Source: Pseudomonas sp. 7P_10.2_Bac1 (lineage in GTDB: Bacteria > Pseudomonadota > Gammaproteobacteria > Pseudomonadales > Pseudomonadaceae). Taken from it: 64,000 nucleotides of DNA. Below, piece after piece: positions 27,178 to 36,272 of the stretch. A model generated the notes under the pieces. It was not told the origin of the DNA and did no database searches. It saw nothing but the letters and a program-made list of their open reading frames with translations. Location of the stretch: assembly GCF_025465935.1 (NCBI RefSeq), contig NZ_JANLNV010000058.1, positions 276,563-340,562 on the forward strand, written 5' to 3'. Position numbers and translations under genes: made by a program. Numbering within the stretch: position 1 is the stretch's first letter; the number at the start of each line of letters is the position of its first letter.

Positions 27178-28145
27178 TGCACAGCCTCCGGGCGTTCTAC
27201 ATCCACCCACACAAACTTGTCGGGATCGAGCCGGGTTTCTTGATCCAGCCGGTACGCCACCAGCTTGCCGTACAACACCGCGCTGTAGTCCAGGCAGGCA
27301 AGGTTTGGCCGTATGGCCGCTGGCTCGCCGCTGCGCCAGTAGTGGCCAACAAACAGCATTGGCTCATCGCTGCCATAGCGCAGCAGCGTGCCCTTTTCCG
27401 TCGGCGACAGCGGCTTTTGCGCCACACGCTCTGGCAGTGCGTCAGGTTGAAACACGATATCTCCGTAGGTCTTGGGGTCGTCTTCCCAGAATTTGGTGCG
27501 GAAAAACGCTCGCGTCAGGCCGTCACCGCCGGTCAGGGTCATGCCATCCGGCAAACGCATGTCGGTGCCCCGCAGTAGCCGATTGAAGCTCAGGTGGGCA
27601 AAACTGTCTGAGTCCGCGGCGGCCTGCAGAAAGCGCTGATCAATACGCCCATCCGGGTAATGCGAACGTAGCGCGGCAATCACCTGCGGGTCCCAACAGG
27701 CATGCACCACCCGGAAGCGACCCGCATCGACAAACAGCGGCATGTCATAAAACCACTGCACAAAGTCGTGCCACTCGCCCGGGTAATGAGCGAATTGCTC
27801 CAGGGTTTCGTGAATCAGCCGGGTGTGCCGTGCATTGTGCTCACGCACATACTCTTTGCCACTGCCCGGCGGGGCCGGTGTGCACCAGCCCAGGGCGTTG
27901 AATTCATGGTTGCCCATCAGGCAGAGCGCCTGACCGGCCTGAACCATGTCGTACACAATATGCAGCGACTCGCGAATACGCGGGCCGCGGTCAATGATGT
28001 CACCCAGAAACACCGCCATCCGTTGCGGGTGTCGCCAGATACCGGCGAGTTTTCGATAGCCCAGACGTTCCAGCAGGTGCTCAAGGGTATGAGCACAGCC
28101 ATGCACGTCACCGATCAGATCGTAACTGCGCGCAGGATCGAGCAT
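27174..28145 (-). CDS. Metallophosphoesterase
   Basis: A 323-residue calcineurin-like phosphoesterase. All metal motifs are visible: GDVHG (residues 12-16), GDIIDRGP (48-55), GNHE (78-81), and later VVHACWD and GHYWRSG. The spacing resembles PrpE/ApaH-type or PP1-like bacterial phosphatases. It lies between nadK (one shared base) and the rhomboid gene (four shared bases), forming a compact operon. Substrate unknown; diadenosine polyphosphates or phosphoproteins are both possible. Confidence 0.9.
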   Translation of the reverse strand: MLDPARSYDLIGDVHGCAHTLEHLLERLGYRKLAGIWRHPQRMAVFLGDIIDRGPRIRESLHIVYDMVQAGQALCLMGNHEFNALGWCTPAPPGSGKEYVREHNARHTRLIHETLEQFAHYPGEWHDFVQWFYDMPLFVDAGRFRVVHACWDPQVIAALRSHYPDGRIDQRFLQAAADSDSFAHLSFNRLLRGTDMRLPDGMTLTGGDGLTRAFFRTKFWEDDPKTYGDIVFQPDALPERVAQKPLSPTEKGTLLRYGSDEPMLFVGHYWRSGEPAAIRPNLACLDYSAVLYGKLVAYRLDQETRLDPDKFVWVDVERPEAVQ

Positions 28146-29035
28146 CAGTCGCTCCTACCGCCCAGTCGGCTGCCCCAGCCAAGCTTGGTCCGACACACTT
28201 CATAGTAGTTGTGGTCCAACGGATGAATCAGGCGCAGCTTCTGCGCTTTTTTGCTGACAGTAATGGTGTCGCCCGGCGCACAGGTGAAGTGATTCTGGCC
28301 ATCGCACGAGACTTGCGGGTAGATCTGCATGTCCTTGGCCACGACGATCTTCAGTTCGCTGTTGCCATCGACCACAATCGGGCGGCTGCTGAGGGTATGT
28401 GGGTACATCGGCACGATAACGATGGCGTCCAGCTTGGGGTGCATGATCGGGCCACCAGCCGACATGGCGTAGGCAGTGGAGCCCGTAGGCGTGGCCACGA
28501 TCAGGCCGTCAGCCTTCTGGCTGCACACGAACTGGCCGTCGATGTGCATTTCGAATTCGATCATCCGCGTGGACTTGCCGGGGTGCAGCACCACGTCATT
28601 CAAGGCATCGCCCTGTCCGATGGCTTCACCGTGGCGACGTACTTCGGCCTGTAACAAGAAGCGATTTTCGACCTTATAGTGGCCATCGAGCACTTCTGCG
28701 ACCTTGACTTCGAGCTCATCCGGGCGAATATCGGTTAAAAAACCCAGGCTGCCGCGGTTAATGCCCAATACGGGAACATTGTGACGGGCCAGTGCACGGG
28801 CCGCGCCGAGCAAACTGCCATCGCCGCCGACCACAATCACCATGTCACAGACCTCGCCGAGCATCTTGCGCGAAGAGGTCTGCAGGCCGTGCCCAGGCAA
28901 CACCTCGGCGATGGTGTCTTCAAGGATCACGTGCATGTGCCGCTCAAGCAGAAATTTTTTCAGTCGGCGAACCGTATCGAGCACCTGTGAACTGCCCAAA
29001 CGACCAATAATGCCGATATTACGAAATTGCTCCAT
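28145..29035 (-). CDS. nadK: NAD(+) kinase
   Basis: A 296-residue kinase that phosphorylates NAD to NADP, a cytosolic housekeeping step. The nucleotide motif GGDGS is at residues 70-74, followed by LGINRGSLGFLTDI; the second conserved region TPTGSTAYAMSAGGPI and the C-terminal beta domain are intact. Start at 29035 (MEQFRNIGIIGRLG) matches the family. First gene of the nadK-phosphoesterase-rhomboid unit, divergent from DUF1853. Confidence 0.98.
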   Translation of the reverse strand: MEQFRNIGIIGRLGSSQVLDTVRRLKKFLLERHMHVILEDTIAEVLPGHGLQTSSRKMLGEVCDMVIVVGGDGSLLGAARALARHNVPVLGINRGSLGFLTDIRPDELEVKVAEVLDGHYKVENRFLLQAEVRRHGEAIGQGDALNDVVLHPGKSTRMIEFEMHIDGQFVCSQKADGLIVATPTGSTAYAMSAGGPIMHPKLDAIVIVPMYPHTLSSRPIVVDGNSELKIVVAKDMQIYPQVSCDGQNHFTCAPGDTITVSKKAQKLRLIHPLDHNYYEVCRTKLGWGSRLGGRSD

Positions 29036-29134
29036 GAGGCTCCTGCAAGGTTTTAGGCGTGCGAAAACAGCGATTATGGTCGAAACACGACAATAGACAA
29101 AACCCTTTCAGGCGATGGGAGCTATGCTCGCACA

Positions 29135-30091
29135 ATGACCCTCTTTCCAGACTTGCTCAACCTGCCCCGCCAATTGCGTCACCCGCAGGTGCGTGATTTG
29201 GCGTGGGTAATACTCGCTCCGCCCATGCTCAGCCAAACCCCTTGGCCGCAGCGTCATCCTCTGGCGGGTAGTGATTGGGTCCAGGCCCCTGGCCAGTTGG
29301 AACGCTGGCTGCGAGAACTCGACCAGGACAGCCAGCCGCTGCAACACTGGCTGGAACAGGCAACCACCCGTCGCCTGGGGCGATACTACGAACGGCTCTG
29401 GCAATACGCCATCCAACACGCCCCAGGCGTAGAACTGATTGCAGCCAATCTGCCAATCCGTCTGGGAGGTCATACGCTGGGCGAGCTGGATTTGCTGGTG
29501 CGTGACCGAGACGGGGTTCACCACCTGGAGCTGGCTATCAAGCTCTACCTCGGCCCGCAGCAAGATGACGGCCGGGATCCGGCCAACTGGCTGGGCCCTG
29601 GCAGCAATGACCGACTGGATCGCAAACTCAAACACTTCAGCCAGCATCAGTTGCCCATGTCTAACCGCCCTGAAAGTCGCGACATACTGAATGCGCTGGA
29701 TATCCAGGCATTCAGCGCCCAGATGTGGCTGGGAGGTTATCTGTTATACCCGTGGCCGGGGCATTCACTGCCGCCAGAAGGCGCACACCCGCAGCATCTG
29801 CGCGGCCGCTGGCTGCACCAGTGTGATTGGCCAGCCTTTGTGCGCCAAAGTGCGGCCGGTTGCTGGCAGCCCCTGCCCCGGCATGCCTGGCTGGCGCCAG
29901 CGCACTATCAGCAAGAGGGCTTGTGGAGCGAACAACAGCTCAGCGTATGGCTGGCCGAACTGCACCCGCAGGCACCGGCGCAACTGATGGTGCGCCTGGT
30001 CGAAAACGGCAACGGCGAGTGGGAAGAGGCTGAGCGGCTGTTTTTAGTGTCCGACCTATGGCCAAAGGTGCCCGGCAACCCAGAAAGCTGA
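29135..30091 (+). CDS. DUF1853 family protein
   Basis: A 318-residue protein of the DUF1853 family, conserved next to nadK in pseudomonads. The segment [10 protein letters not shown], followed by [13 protein letters not shown], has the spacing of a PD-(D/E)XK nuclease core (ELD...ELAIK). This suggests a nuclease-like fold, though the first conserved acidic position is not certain. No signal peptide or membrane segment. Divergent from nadK with a 99-base gap. Function unproven. Confidence 0.88.
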   Translation: MTLFPDLLNLPRQLRHPQVRDLAWVILAPPMLSQTPWPQRHPLAGSDWVQAPGQLERWLRELDQDSQPLQHWLEQATTRRLGRYYERLWQYAIQHAPGVELIAANLPIRLGGHTLGELDLLVRDRDGVHHLELAIKLYLGPQQDDGRDPANWLGPGSNDRLDRKLKHFSQHQLPMSNRPESRDILNALDIQAFSAQMWLGGYLLYPWPGHSLPPEGAHPQHLRGRWLHQCDWPAFVRQSAAGCWQPLPRHAWLAPAHYQQEGLWSEQQLSVWLAELHPQAPAQLMVRLVENGNGEWEEAERLFLVSDLWPKVPGNPES

Positions 30092-30184
30092 CCCAGCTCA
30101 GCCTTTTCACCGGCAGGCGTATTACAGTTAAGGCACTCCGTCGAACAAGAACGGAGGCTAAAACCTGAACCGTGAGGAAACGCC

Positions 30185-30730
30185 ATGTCCTGGAAAAGCA
30201 CCGCTGATCGCTACAGCCGGGCGTCCATTGCGCTGCACTGGCTGATGGTCCTGCTGTTTATTCTGATTTACGCCTCGATCGAATTACGGGGAATTTTCCC
30301 TAAAGACAGCGACGGCCGAACACTGATGAAAGACGCGCACTTTATGCTCGGCCTGACGGTGTTTGTGCTGGTCTGGCTGCGACTGCTGGCGCGAACCTTG
30401 GGCGTGGCACCCGACATCGTACCCGCCCCGCCCGCCTGGCAAACGGCGCTGGCCACCGTGATGCATTGGGCGCTGTACCTGTTCATGATCACCATGCCGG
30501 TGCTGGGTTACCTGATTCTTAGCCATAACGACAAGCCCGTGTTCTTCTATGGGATCGACATCCCGCCCCTGACCGCGAAAAACGTAGACCTCGCCAGGCA
30601 AATCAAAGGCTGGCACGAACTGTTGGCAACCCTGGGCTACTGGCTGATCGGCCTGCACGCGCTCGCCGGGCTCGGTCATCACTACCTGATCAGAGACAAC
30701 ACCCTGCTGCGCATGCTGCCAAAACGCTGA
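30185..30730 (+). CDS. Cytochrome b561 family protein
   Basis: A 181-residue four-helix cytochrome b. Likely haem-ligating histidines are in ASIALHWLMVLLF (helix 1), KDAHFMLGLTVFVLVW (helix 2), TVMHWALYLFMITMPV (helix 3) and LATLGYWLIGLHALAGLGHHYL (helix 4). It is close to the YodB/CybB group. Here it stands alone, unlike the other b561 at 12340 that is paired with a catalase-family protein. Probably a quinol oxidase to a periplasmic or superoxide acceptor. Confidence 0.93.
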   Translation: MSWKSTADRYSRASIALHWLMVLLFILIYASIELRGIFPKDSDGRTLMKDAHFMLGLTVFVLVWLRLLARTLGVAPDIVPAPPAWQTALATVMHWALYLFMITMPVLGYLILSHNDKPVFFYGIDIPPLTAKNVDLARQIKGWHELLATLGYWLIGLHALAGLGHHYLIRDNTLLRMLPKR

Positions 30731-30737
30731 ACGGCTC

Positions 30738-31661
30738 CTACGAAGCGAAGGTAACCCCCCGGCGCCCTTGCAAACCGCCGGTATGCACAAATATCACACG
30801 CTGCCCACGACCGATACGCCCCGCCTCAATCGCTTGCTTGAGCGCCATCAGGGCTTTGCCGGTATACAGCGGCTCCAGCGGCAAACCACTGGCCGCTTCG
30901 CTGGTCTGGATAAACGCCAGCAAGGCCTCATCCACTTTGGCAAAACCGCCACGACTGGCGTCGATCAGTTCAAAATGGCGCCCTGCATGCCCCGCCGCCT
31001 GCAAAATCGCCTCAACCTGCGGCGCCACGCCATGATCGTCCGGCACCGCCAACGCGCCATACACCGGGCGCTGCCCTGCCTCTGCGAGTACCAACCCGGC
31101 CAAGGTCGTGCCGGTACCGGCGGCCAGCCACCAAGCGTCGTAATCGGCCCAGCCCAGCGTGGCCAATTGCTCTTGCACCTGATGCACCAGCGTCATGCAG
31201 CCCAGCGCACCCGGCAGCCCACCACCGCCTTCCGGCACGGGATACAACGCTGGGTATTGGGCCTGCCAGGGCTCCCAAAAACCCGGTGCGTGCCGTGCCC
31301 GATAACCGGCAAAACCCAGCCAGTGCAGTTGCATGCCATAACGCTCAAGGTCCTGCGTGGTCGGGGTTTGCTGGGCGTAACCACGCATCAGCCCGACAGT
31401 CGCAAAACCAAACCGCTTGCCCGCCGCCGCCAGGGCATGCAAATGGTTGGAATGGGCTCCGCCAAGGCTGATCAAACCTTGTGCCCCAGCGGCGCGTGCG
31501 GCCGTCAGATGCTCGGTGAGTTTGAACCACTTGTTGCCACTGATCAGCGGGTCGATCTGATCCAGGCGCAAGACGGCCACCTCAACACCGGCCTGTTGCA
31601 GCCAATCCAGGTGTAAGCTCTGCAACAACGCGCGCGGGCGCCAATCCATCAAAGGCAGCAT
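30738..31661 (-). CDS. ACC deaminase / D-cysteine desulfhydrase family PLP enzyme
   Basis: A 307-residue PLP-dependent enzyme. The start at 31661 (MLPLMDWRPRALLQ) follows AAGGA; a longer frame of 60 more residues lacks any family resemblance. The SGNKWFKLTEHL segment (residues 41-52) contains the PLP lysine, and SLGGAHSNHLHALAAAGKRFG and the glycine-rich AAGTGTTLAGLVLA loop for phosphate binding follow. It fits the ACC deaminase/DcyD fold; the substrate is not fixed by sequence, and D-cysteine or other D-amino acids are as likely as ACC. Divergent from the PBP2 gene. Confidence 0.88.
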   Translation of the reverse strand: MLPLMDWRPRALLQSLHLDWLQQAGVEVAVLRLDQIDPLISGNKWFKLTEHLTAARAAGAQGLISLGGAHSNHLHALAAAGKRFGFATVGLMRGYAQQTPTTQDLERYGMQLHWLGFAGYRARHAPGFWEPWQAQYPALYPVPEGGGGLPGALGCMTLVHQVQEQLATLGWADYDAWWLAAGTGTTLAGLVLAEAGQRPVYGALAVPDDHGVAPQVEAILQAAGHAGRHFELIDASRGGFAKVDEALLAFIQTSEAASGLPLEPLYTGKALMALKQAIEAGRIGRGQRVIFVHTGGLQGRRGVTFAS

Positions 31662-31855
31662 CGACACCGTTTCCTTAAAAGGAAGCAAGTTTACAGCAGG
31701 CTGTGACAACAGCAGACTGTCGGCTTGCGCGGATTTGCCGACCAATAAACCGACTTGAACTCGAGCTTCTTGGTAAGGTGTGCGCCGATTTTGCTGCCCG
31801 TTGTCGCCCCCGCTGGCTGCTTCATTTTTGTTTACTGACATGAGACACCCGGAAC

Positions 31856-33751
31856 ATGCCCGAGCCGATCCCTCTTAAAGATCACGACACCGAGAAACGG
31901 CTGGTCAATAAAAGACTGATTGCGTGCGCCCTGCTGGTCTTGGCGATCAGTTGCACGCTCATCGGTCGACTGTATTTTTTGCAAGTCACCGAGTTCGACT
32001 ACAACTCGACGGTCTCTGAGAACAATCGGGTTCACGTGCTGCCCATACCGCCGGAACGCGGCCTGATCTATGACCGCAACGGCGTGCTGCTGGCCGATAA
32101 CCAGCCAAGCTTCAACATGACCATCACCCGTGAGCGGGCCGGTGACACCGCCAAGGTGCTGGACAACGTGATGAACATCCTGCACCTGCCTGAAGAAGAC
32201 CGCGCCGTGTTCACCAAGGCCATGAAGCAGGCCCGCCATCCGTTTGACCCTTCGACCTTGCTGTACGAACTGACCGAAGAGCAAATTGCCCTGCTGGCCG
32301 TCAACCAGTACCGCTTGCCGGGCATTGATGTCGAAGCGCAATTCGTCCGTCATTACCCTCAGGGCGATCACTTTGCGCATTCCGTGGGCTACGTCGGTCG
32401 GATCAACGAGAAAGAAGCCAAGCAGTTGGACCCGACCGAGTACCGGGGCACGCAGTCGATCGGCAAAACCGGCATCGAGCGCTTTTATGAGCCCGAACTG
32501 CATGGCCAGGTAGGTTTTGAAGAAGTCGAGACCAATGCCCAGGGCCGGGTGATGCGCGTGCTGCGCCACCATGATGCGGTTGCGGGCAAGAACATCGTCC
32601 TGAGTCTGGATATCCACCTGCAAGAAGCCGCCGAAGAGGCCTTGGGCGACCGTCGCGGCTCCATCATCGCCATCGACCCGAAAACCGGTGAAGTGCTGGC
32701 AATGGTCAGCAAGCCCAGCTTCGACCCCAATCTGTTTGTGACCGGCATCAGCTCCAAGGATTACTCGGCACTGCGTGACTCGGTGGACAAACCCTTGTTC
32801 AACCGTGCCTTGCGCGGCCTGTATGCGCCGGGCTCGACCATCAAGCCGGAGGTGGCCATTGCCGGCCTGGACAGCGGCGTGATTTCCGCCTCGACCCGCG
32901 TATTCGACCCTGGCTACTTCCAACTGCCCAACGTCGACCACAAATACCGCAACTGGAACCACAGCGGCGACGGCTGGGTTGACCTGAACGCTGCGATCAT
33001 GCGCTCCAACGACACCTACTTTTATGACTTGGCGTCCAAACTGGGCATTGATCGCATGCACGACTACATGTCGATGTTCGGCCTCGGGCAAAAAGTCTCC
33101 CTGGACATGTTTGAGGAGTCCCCCGGCCTGATGCCATCGCGCGAGTGGAAACGCAGCACTCGTCGCCAGGCCTGGTTCCCCGGTGAAACCGTGATCTTGG
33201 GGATCGGTCAGGGCTACATGCAGGTCACACCGTTGCAACTGGCCCAGGCCACCGCACTGATCGCCAACAAAGGGGTGTGGAACCGTCCGCACCTGGCAAG
33301 GACCATCGACGGCACCCCGCCCGTAGACGCCAGCCCCATGCCGAATATCGTGCTGCACGACCCCAAGGAATGGGAACAGGTCAACCACGCCATGCAATTG
33401 GTAATGCACGATCCGCGCGGGATTGCCCGGGCAGCGGCGCAGGGTGTGCAATATCGGATTGCCGGTAAAAGTGGTACGGCGCAGGTGGTGGCGATCAAAC
33501 AAGGCGAGCGTTACGACCGTTTGAAAACCGCCGAGCGCAACCGCGATAACGCCTTGTTTGTCGGCTTTGCCCCGGCAGAAGACCCACAAATCGTGATTTC
33601 GGTGATGATCGAGAACGGTGAAGCCGGTGGCCGCGTAGCCGGGCCGGTAGTGCGAAAAGTGATGGACGCCTGGCTACTAGACAGCCATGGCGTACTCAAA
33701 CCTCAATACGCCAGCCCCCAGGAAAAACCGCACACCACTCCGCACGTTTGA
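31856..33751 (+). CDS. mrdA: Penicillin-binding protein 2, stand-alone
   Basis: A 631-residue class B penicillin-binding protein of the elongasome type, which cross-links septum-independent peptidoglycan. A single N-terminal membrane anchor (about residues 21-44) precedes the PBP dimerisation domain (YDRNGVLLADNQPSF) and the transpeptidase domain with STIK (S327, K330), SND (about 385) and KSGT (K538). It is not next to rodA, rlpA, mltB or rlmH, the usual pbpA neighbours in Pseudomonas, so it may be the second PBP2 many fluorescent pseudomonads carry. The gene symbol is by family only. Confidence 0.93.
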   Translation: MPEPIPLKDHDTEKRLVNKRLIACALLVLAISCTLIGRLYFLQVTEFDYNSTVSENNRVHVLPIPPERGLIYDRNGVLLADNQPSFNMTITRERAGDTAKVLDNVMNILHLPEEDRAVFTKAMKQARHPFDPSTLLYELTEEQIALLAVNQYRLPGIDVEAQFVRHYPQGDHFAHSVGYVGRINEKEAKQLDPTEYRGTQSIGKTGIERFYEPELHGQVGFEEVETNAQGRVMRVLRHHDAVAGKNIVLSLDIHLQEAAEEALGDRRGSIIAIDPKTGEVLAMVSKPSFDPNLFVTGISSKDYSALRDSVDKPLFNRALRGLYAPGSTIKPEVAIAGLDSGVISASTRVFDPGYFQLPNVDHKYRNWNHSGDGWVDLNAAIMRSNDTYFYDLASKLGIDRMHDYMSMFGLGQKVSLDMFEESPGLMPSREWKRSTRRQAWFPGETVILGIGQGYMQVTPLQLAQATALIANKGVWNRPHLARTIDGTPPVDASPMPNIVLHDPKEWEQVNHAMQLVMHDPRGIARAAAQGVQYRIAGKSGTAQVVAIKQGERYDRLKTAERNRDNALFVGFAPAEDPQIVISVMIENGEAGGRVAGPVVRKVMDAWLLDSHGVLKPQYASPQEKPHTTPHV

Positions 33752-33785
33752 CATCACTCGGTCTTTTGATGTCTGACGAATGCCC

Positions 33786-33853
33786 TGTAGGAGCGAGCTT
33801 GCCTCGCGATCTTTTGATCTTTTAAAAGATCGCGAGGCAAGCTCGTTCCTACA
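33786..33853. repeat. REP-type inverted repeat, near-perfect long stem
   Basis: Two 30-base arms, starting TGTAGGAGCGAGCTTGCCTC and ending GAGGCAAGCTCGTTCCTACA, pair with one mismatch across a loop of a few bases. It lies 35 bases after the mrdA stop and may also end transcription or protect the 3' end. Confidence 0.85.
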
Positions 33854-34074
33854 CTGGTTTACTGAGTACGGTGCAGGCCAGCTTTTTTTAATCGTATCCT
33901 CACGGCTGTTTTGCCTGATCTCAAGAACCCGCCGCACCTCACACCGACTGGCGCTCTAAGCTAGTTCCAAAACGGTATTGTCCCCTTCTTTTTAAAGCAC
34001 TTAGATTCAGCCCAACGGATGACCGGGCGCGTACCGTGCCTTTCATACAACACCTTCACAACAAGGCTGATTCC

Positions 34075-35049
34075 ATGTCTGTGCGTACACTTCTGCTGGC
34101 TCTCTCACTCGCAGGGCTAAGCCTCGGCGCCCACGCTGGCGACCTTACCATCGGCTATATCACCGGTATCGATCCGACCAAGCTGGCTCAGGCCGAAGGC
34201 ACGTACGACAAAGCCATTGGCGAGAAAATCGACTGGCGCCGCTTCGATTCCGGCCCGGCCGTGGTCTCGGCGCTGGCCTCCGGCGATCTGCAAATCGGCA
34301 ATTTAGGGTCAAGCCCGCTGGCCGCCGCCGCGTCGCGCAACGTGCCACTGGTCACGTTTATCGTCACCGCGCAGATCAAAGGCTCCGAAGCGCTGGTGGT
34401 ACGCGATGGCAGCGGCATCACGAAACCCGAAGACCTGATCGGCAAAACCATTGCCACGCCCTTTGTGTCGACCTCGCACTACAGCCTGCTTGGCGCGCTG
34501 AAGCACTGGAACCTTACGCCACAGCAAGTCAAAGTGATCAACTTGAGCCCGGCCCAGATCACCGCAGCCTGGAAGCGCGGCGACATTGACGGTGCATTCA
34601 CCTGGTCGCCAGCGCTGGGCGAAATCCGCAAGACTGGCAAAATCCTCACCGATGCCGGCCAGGTCAGCGAATGGGGTTCACCGACCTTTGAGGTGTGGGT
34701 TGCGCGCAAGGACTTTGCTGAGAAACACCCGGAAATCGTGGCCAAGTTTGCCAAAGTAAGCCTGGATGCCATTGCCGACTACAACGCACACCAGGCCGAC
34801 TGGACCGCTAATTCGGAGCAGGTGCAGAAAATCGCCCGTCTCACTGGCGCCAACCCAGAAGACATCCCGGAGTTGCTGCACGGTGCGCACTTCCCTTCGG
34901 CAGCTGAACAGCATTCCGCGCAATTGCTCGGCGGCGGGACCGCCCAGGACATCGCACACACCGCACAATTTTTGAAAGAACAAGGCAAGATCGAAAGCGT
35001 ATTGCCGGACTATTCGGCCTTTGTCAGCGATAAATTTGTGCCGCAATAA
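34075..35049 (+). CDS. tauA: TauA-like sulfonate/taurine ABC transporter substrate-binding protein, orphan
   Basis: A 324-residue periplasmic binding protein. ATG 34075 gives a signal peptide (MSVRTLLLALSLAGLSLGAHA); a longer frame from 34036 does not. The mature part begins DLTIGYITGIDPTKLAQAEG, as in TauA and other SsuA/NMT1-type binders of sulfonates, with DSGPAVVSALASGDLQIGNLGSSPLAA as the ligand-loop region. No ATPase or permease (tauB, tauC) or dioxygenase (tauD) lies next to it. It either docks with a transporter encoded elsewhere or has a different ligand. Confidence 0.88.
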   Translation: MSVRTLLLALSLAGLSLGAHAGDLTIGYITGIDPTKLAQAEGTYDKAIGEKIDWRRFDSGPAVVSALASGDLQIGNLGSSPLAAAASRNVPLVTFIVTAQIKGSEALVVRDGSGITKPEDLIGKTIATPFVSTSHYSLLGALKHWNLTPQQVKVINLSPAQITAAWKRGDIDGAFTWSPALGEIRKTGKILTDAGQVSEWGSPTFEVWVARKDFAEKHPEIVAKFAKVSLDAIADYNAHQADWTANSEQVQKIARLTGANPEDIPELLHGAHFPSAAEQHSAQLLGGGTAQDIAHTAQFLKEQGKIESVLPDYSAFVSDKFVPQ

Positions 35050-35192
35050 CAAACGCTTAACCTCTGGCATAACAAATGCTTCCTTACGCTGCAGATCACC
35101 GCAGGTTGCCCCCGCACACGGGAACAAAAATGCAACGTACTGCGTGAACCCCGACGCTAGACGCGTCCTGAAGCGTAAGGAGCAAGCCGAGA

Positions 35193-36188
35193 ATGCCCGC
35201 ACCTGTTACAGGTTCAACGCTGAATGCGCCCACGGTGAAAACCGTGGGCTTTCTGGTGATACCAAACTTCACCACAATCGGTTTTGCCTCTGCGATTGAA
35301 ACCCTGCGCATGGCGAATATGGCCGCGCGTCATGAACTGTTTCGCTCGGTGATCATCGCGCCCAACCTGGACCCGGTCATCGCCAGCAATGGCATGCGCA
35401 TCCTGCCGGACTACGCCATCGATGACGCACCAAAACTGGACATTTTGCTGGTGGTCGGTTCCAACCCGATTGTGTCCCACCTCAGCAGCCGCCCCCTGCT
35501 CAACTGGCTGCGCAAGCTGGCCCACGACAAGGTCACACTAGGCGGCATTTGCACCGGCAGTTACTGGCTGGCTCGCGCCGGGCTGCTCAAGGGCTATCGA
35601 TGCACCATCCACTGGGAGGATATCGAAACCCTCAAGGACCACTTCCCAGGAATCATCATTTCCAACCAACTGTTCGAGATGGACCGCGACCGCTACACCT
35701 GTTCAGGCGGTGTGGCGTCCATGGACATGACACTGCAAATCATCGCCCGCGAACCAGGCGGCCGGGAAATCGCAGCCCATGCGGCAGAGCTGCTGCTCTG
35801 TGATCGGGCACGGGGCGCGCAAGAACAGCAACGCGTGCCCCTGCGCCAAAAACTCGGTACTTCCCAACCCAAGCTCAGCCAGGTGGTCGCCATCATGGAA
35901 GCCAACCTAGAAGAACCCGTCAGCCTTGAAGATCTGGCCCGCCTCAACGAAGTGTCGGTGCGCCAGTTGGAGCGACTGTTTCACAAGCATCTGCAACGTA
36001 CGCCGAGCCAGTATTACCTAGAACTTCGATTGGCCCGCGCCCGCACGTTATTACTGCGCAGCGAATCGCAAGTGCGCGACATCGCCCTGGCCTGCGGTTT
36101 CGTCTCGGCGGCGCACTTTTCCAAGTGCTACAGCCGATTGTTCGGCGTCTCGCCCATCGGCGAGCGCAAGCAGGTAGCGTTGCACTGA
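35193..36188 (+). CDS. cahR: GlxA-type AraC-family regulator, probably CahR (creatine regulator)
   Basis: A 331-residue regulator with an N-terminal DJ-1/PfpI-like domain (about residues 17-190; TVKTVGFLVIPNFTTIGFASAIETLR, GGICTGSYWLARAGLL with a cysteine at the nucleophile elbow) and a C-terminal AraC HTH (about 225-325; LARLNEVSVRQLERLFHKHL, DIALACGFVSAAHFSKCYSRLFG). GlxA members in Pseudomonas sense quaternary or amine compounds. Its convergent neighbours are an MHS transporter and creatinase, the arrangement of CahR, described in P. putida as activator of creatinase. The assignment rests on this context. Confidence 0.82.
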   Translation: MPAPVTGSTLNAPTVKTVGFLVIPNFTTIGFASAIETLRMANMAARHELFRSVIIAPNLDPVIASNGMRILPDYAIDDAPKLDILLVVGSNPIVSHLSSRPLLNWLRKLAHDKVTLGGICTGSYWLARAGLLKGYRCTIHWEDIETLKDHFPGIIISNQLFEMDRDRYTCSGGVASMDMTLQIIAREPGGREIAAHAAELLLCDRARGAQEQQRVPLRQKLGTSQPKLSQVVAIMEANLEEPVSLEDLARLNEVSVRQLERLFHKHLQRTPSQYYLELRLARARTLLLRSESQVRDIALACGFVSAAHFSKCYSRLFGVSPIGERKQVALH

Positions 36189-36208
36189 GTGTTTGCAGGC
36201 AAATAAAA

Positions 36209-36252
36209 CGAAGGCTGCAATCTTCTACTCCATCAAAAGATTGCAGCCTTCG
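36209..36252. terminator. 16-bp perfect hairpin between convergent genes
   Basis: CGAAGGCTGCAATCTT (36209-36224) pairs perfectly with AAGATTGCAGCCTTCG (36237-36252) around a 12-base loop. It sits between the ends of the regulator and the transporter genes and can act in both directions. The sequence resembles the REP family GATCGCAGCCTGCGG also present near 63950. Confidence 0.75.
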
Positions 36253-36272
36253 GCAGTTCCGCGCCGCTTTTA

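Noticed and set aside
31832..33589. A 585-codon open frame antisense to the PBP2 gene
   Set aside because: PBP2 motifs STIK, SND and KSGT are all intact on the plus strand; the antisense frame has no family pattern and comes from GC-rich third positions.
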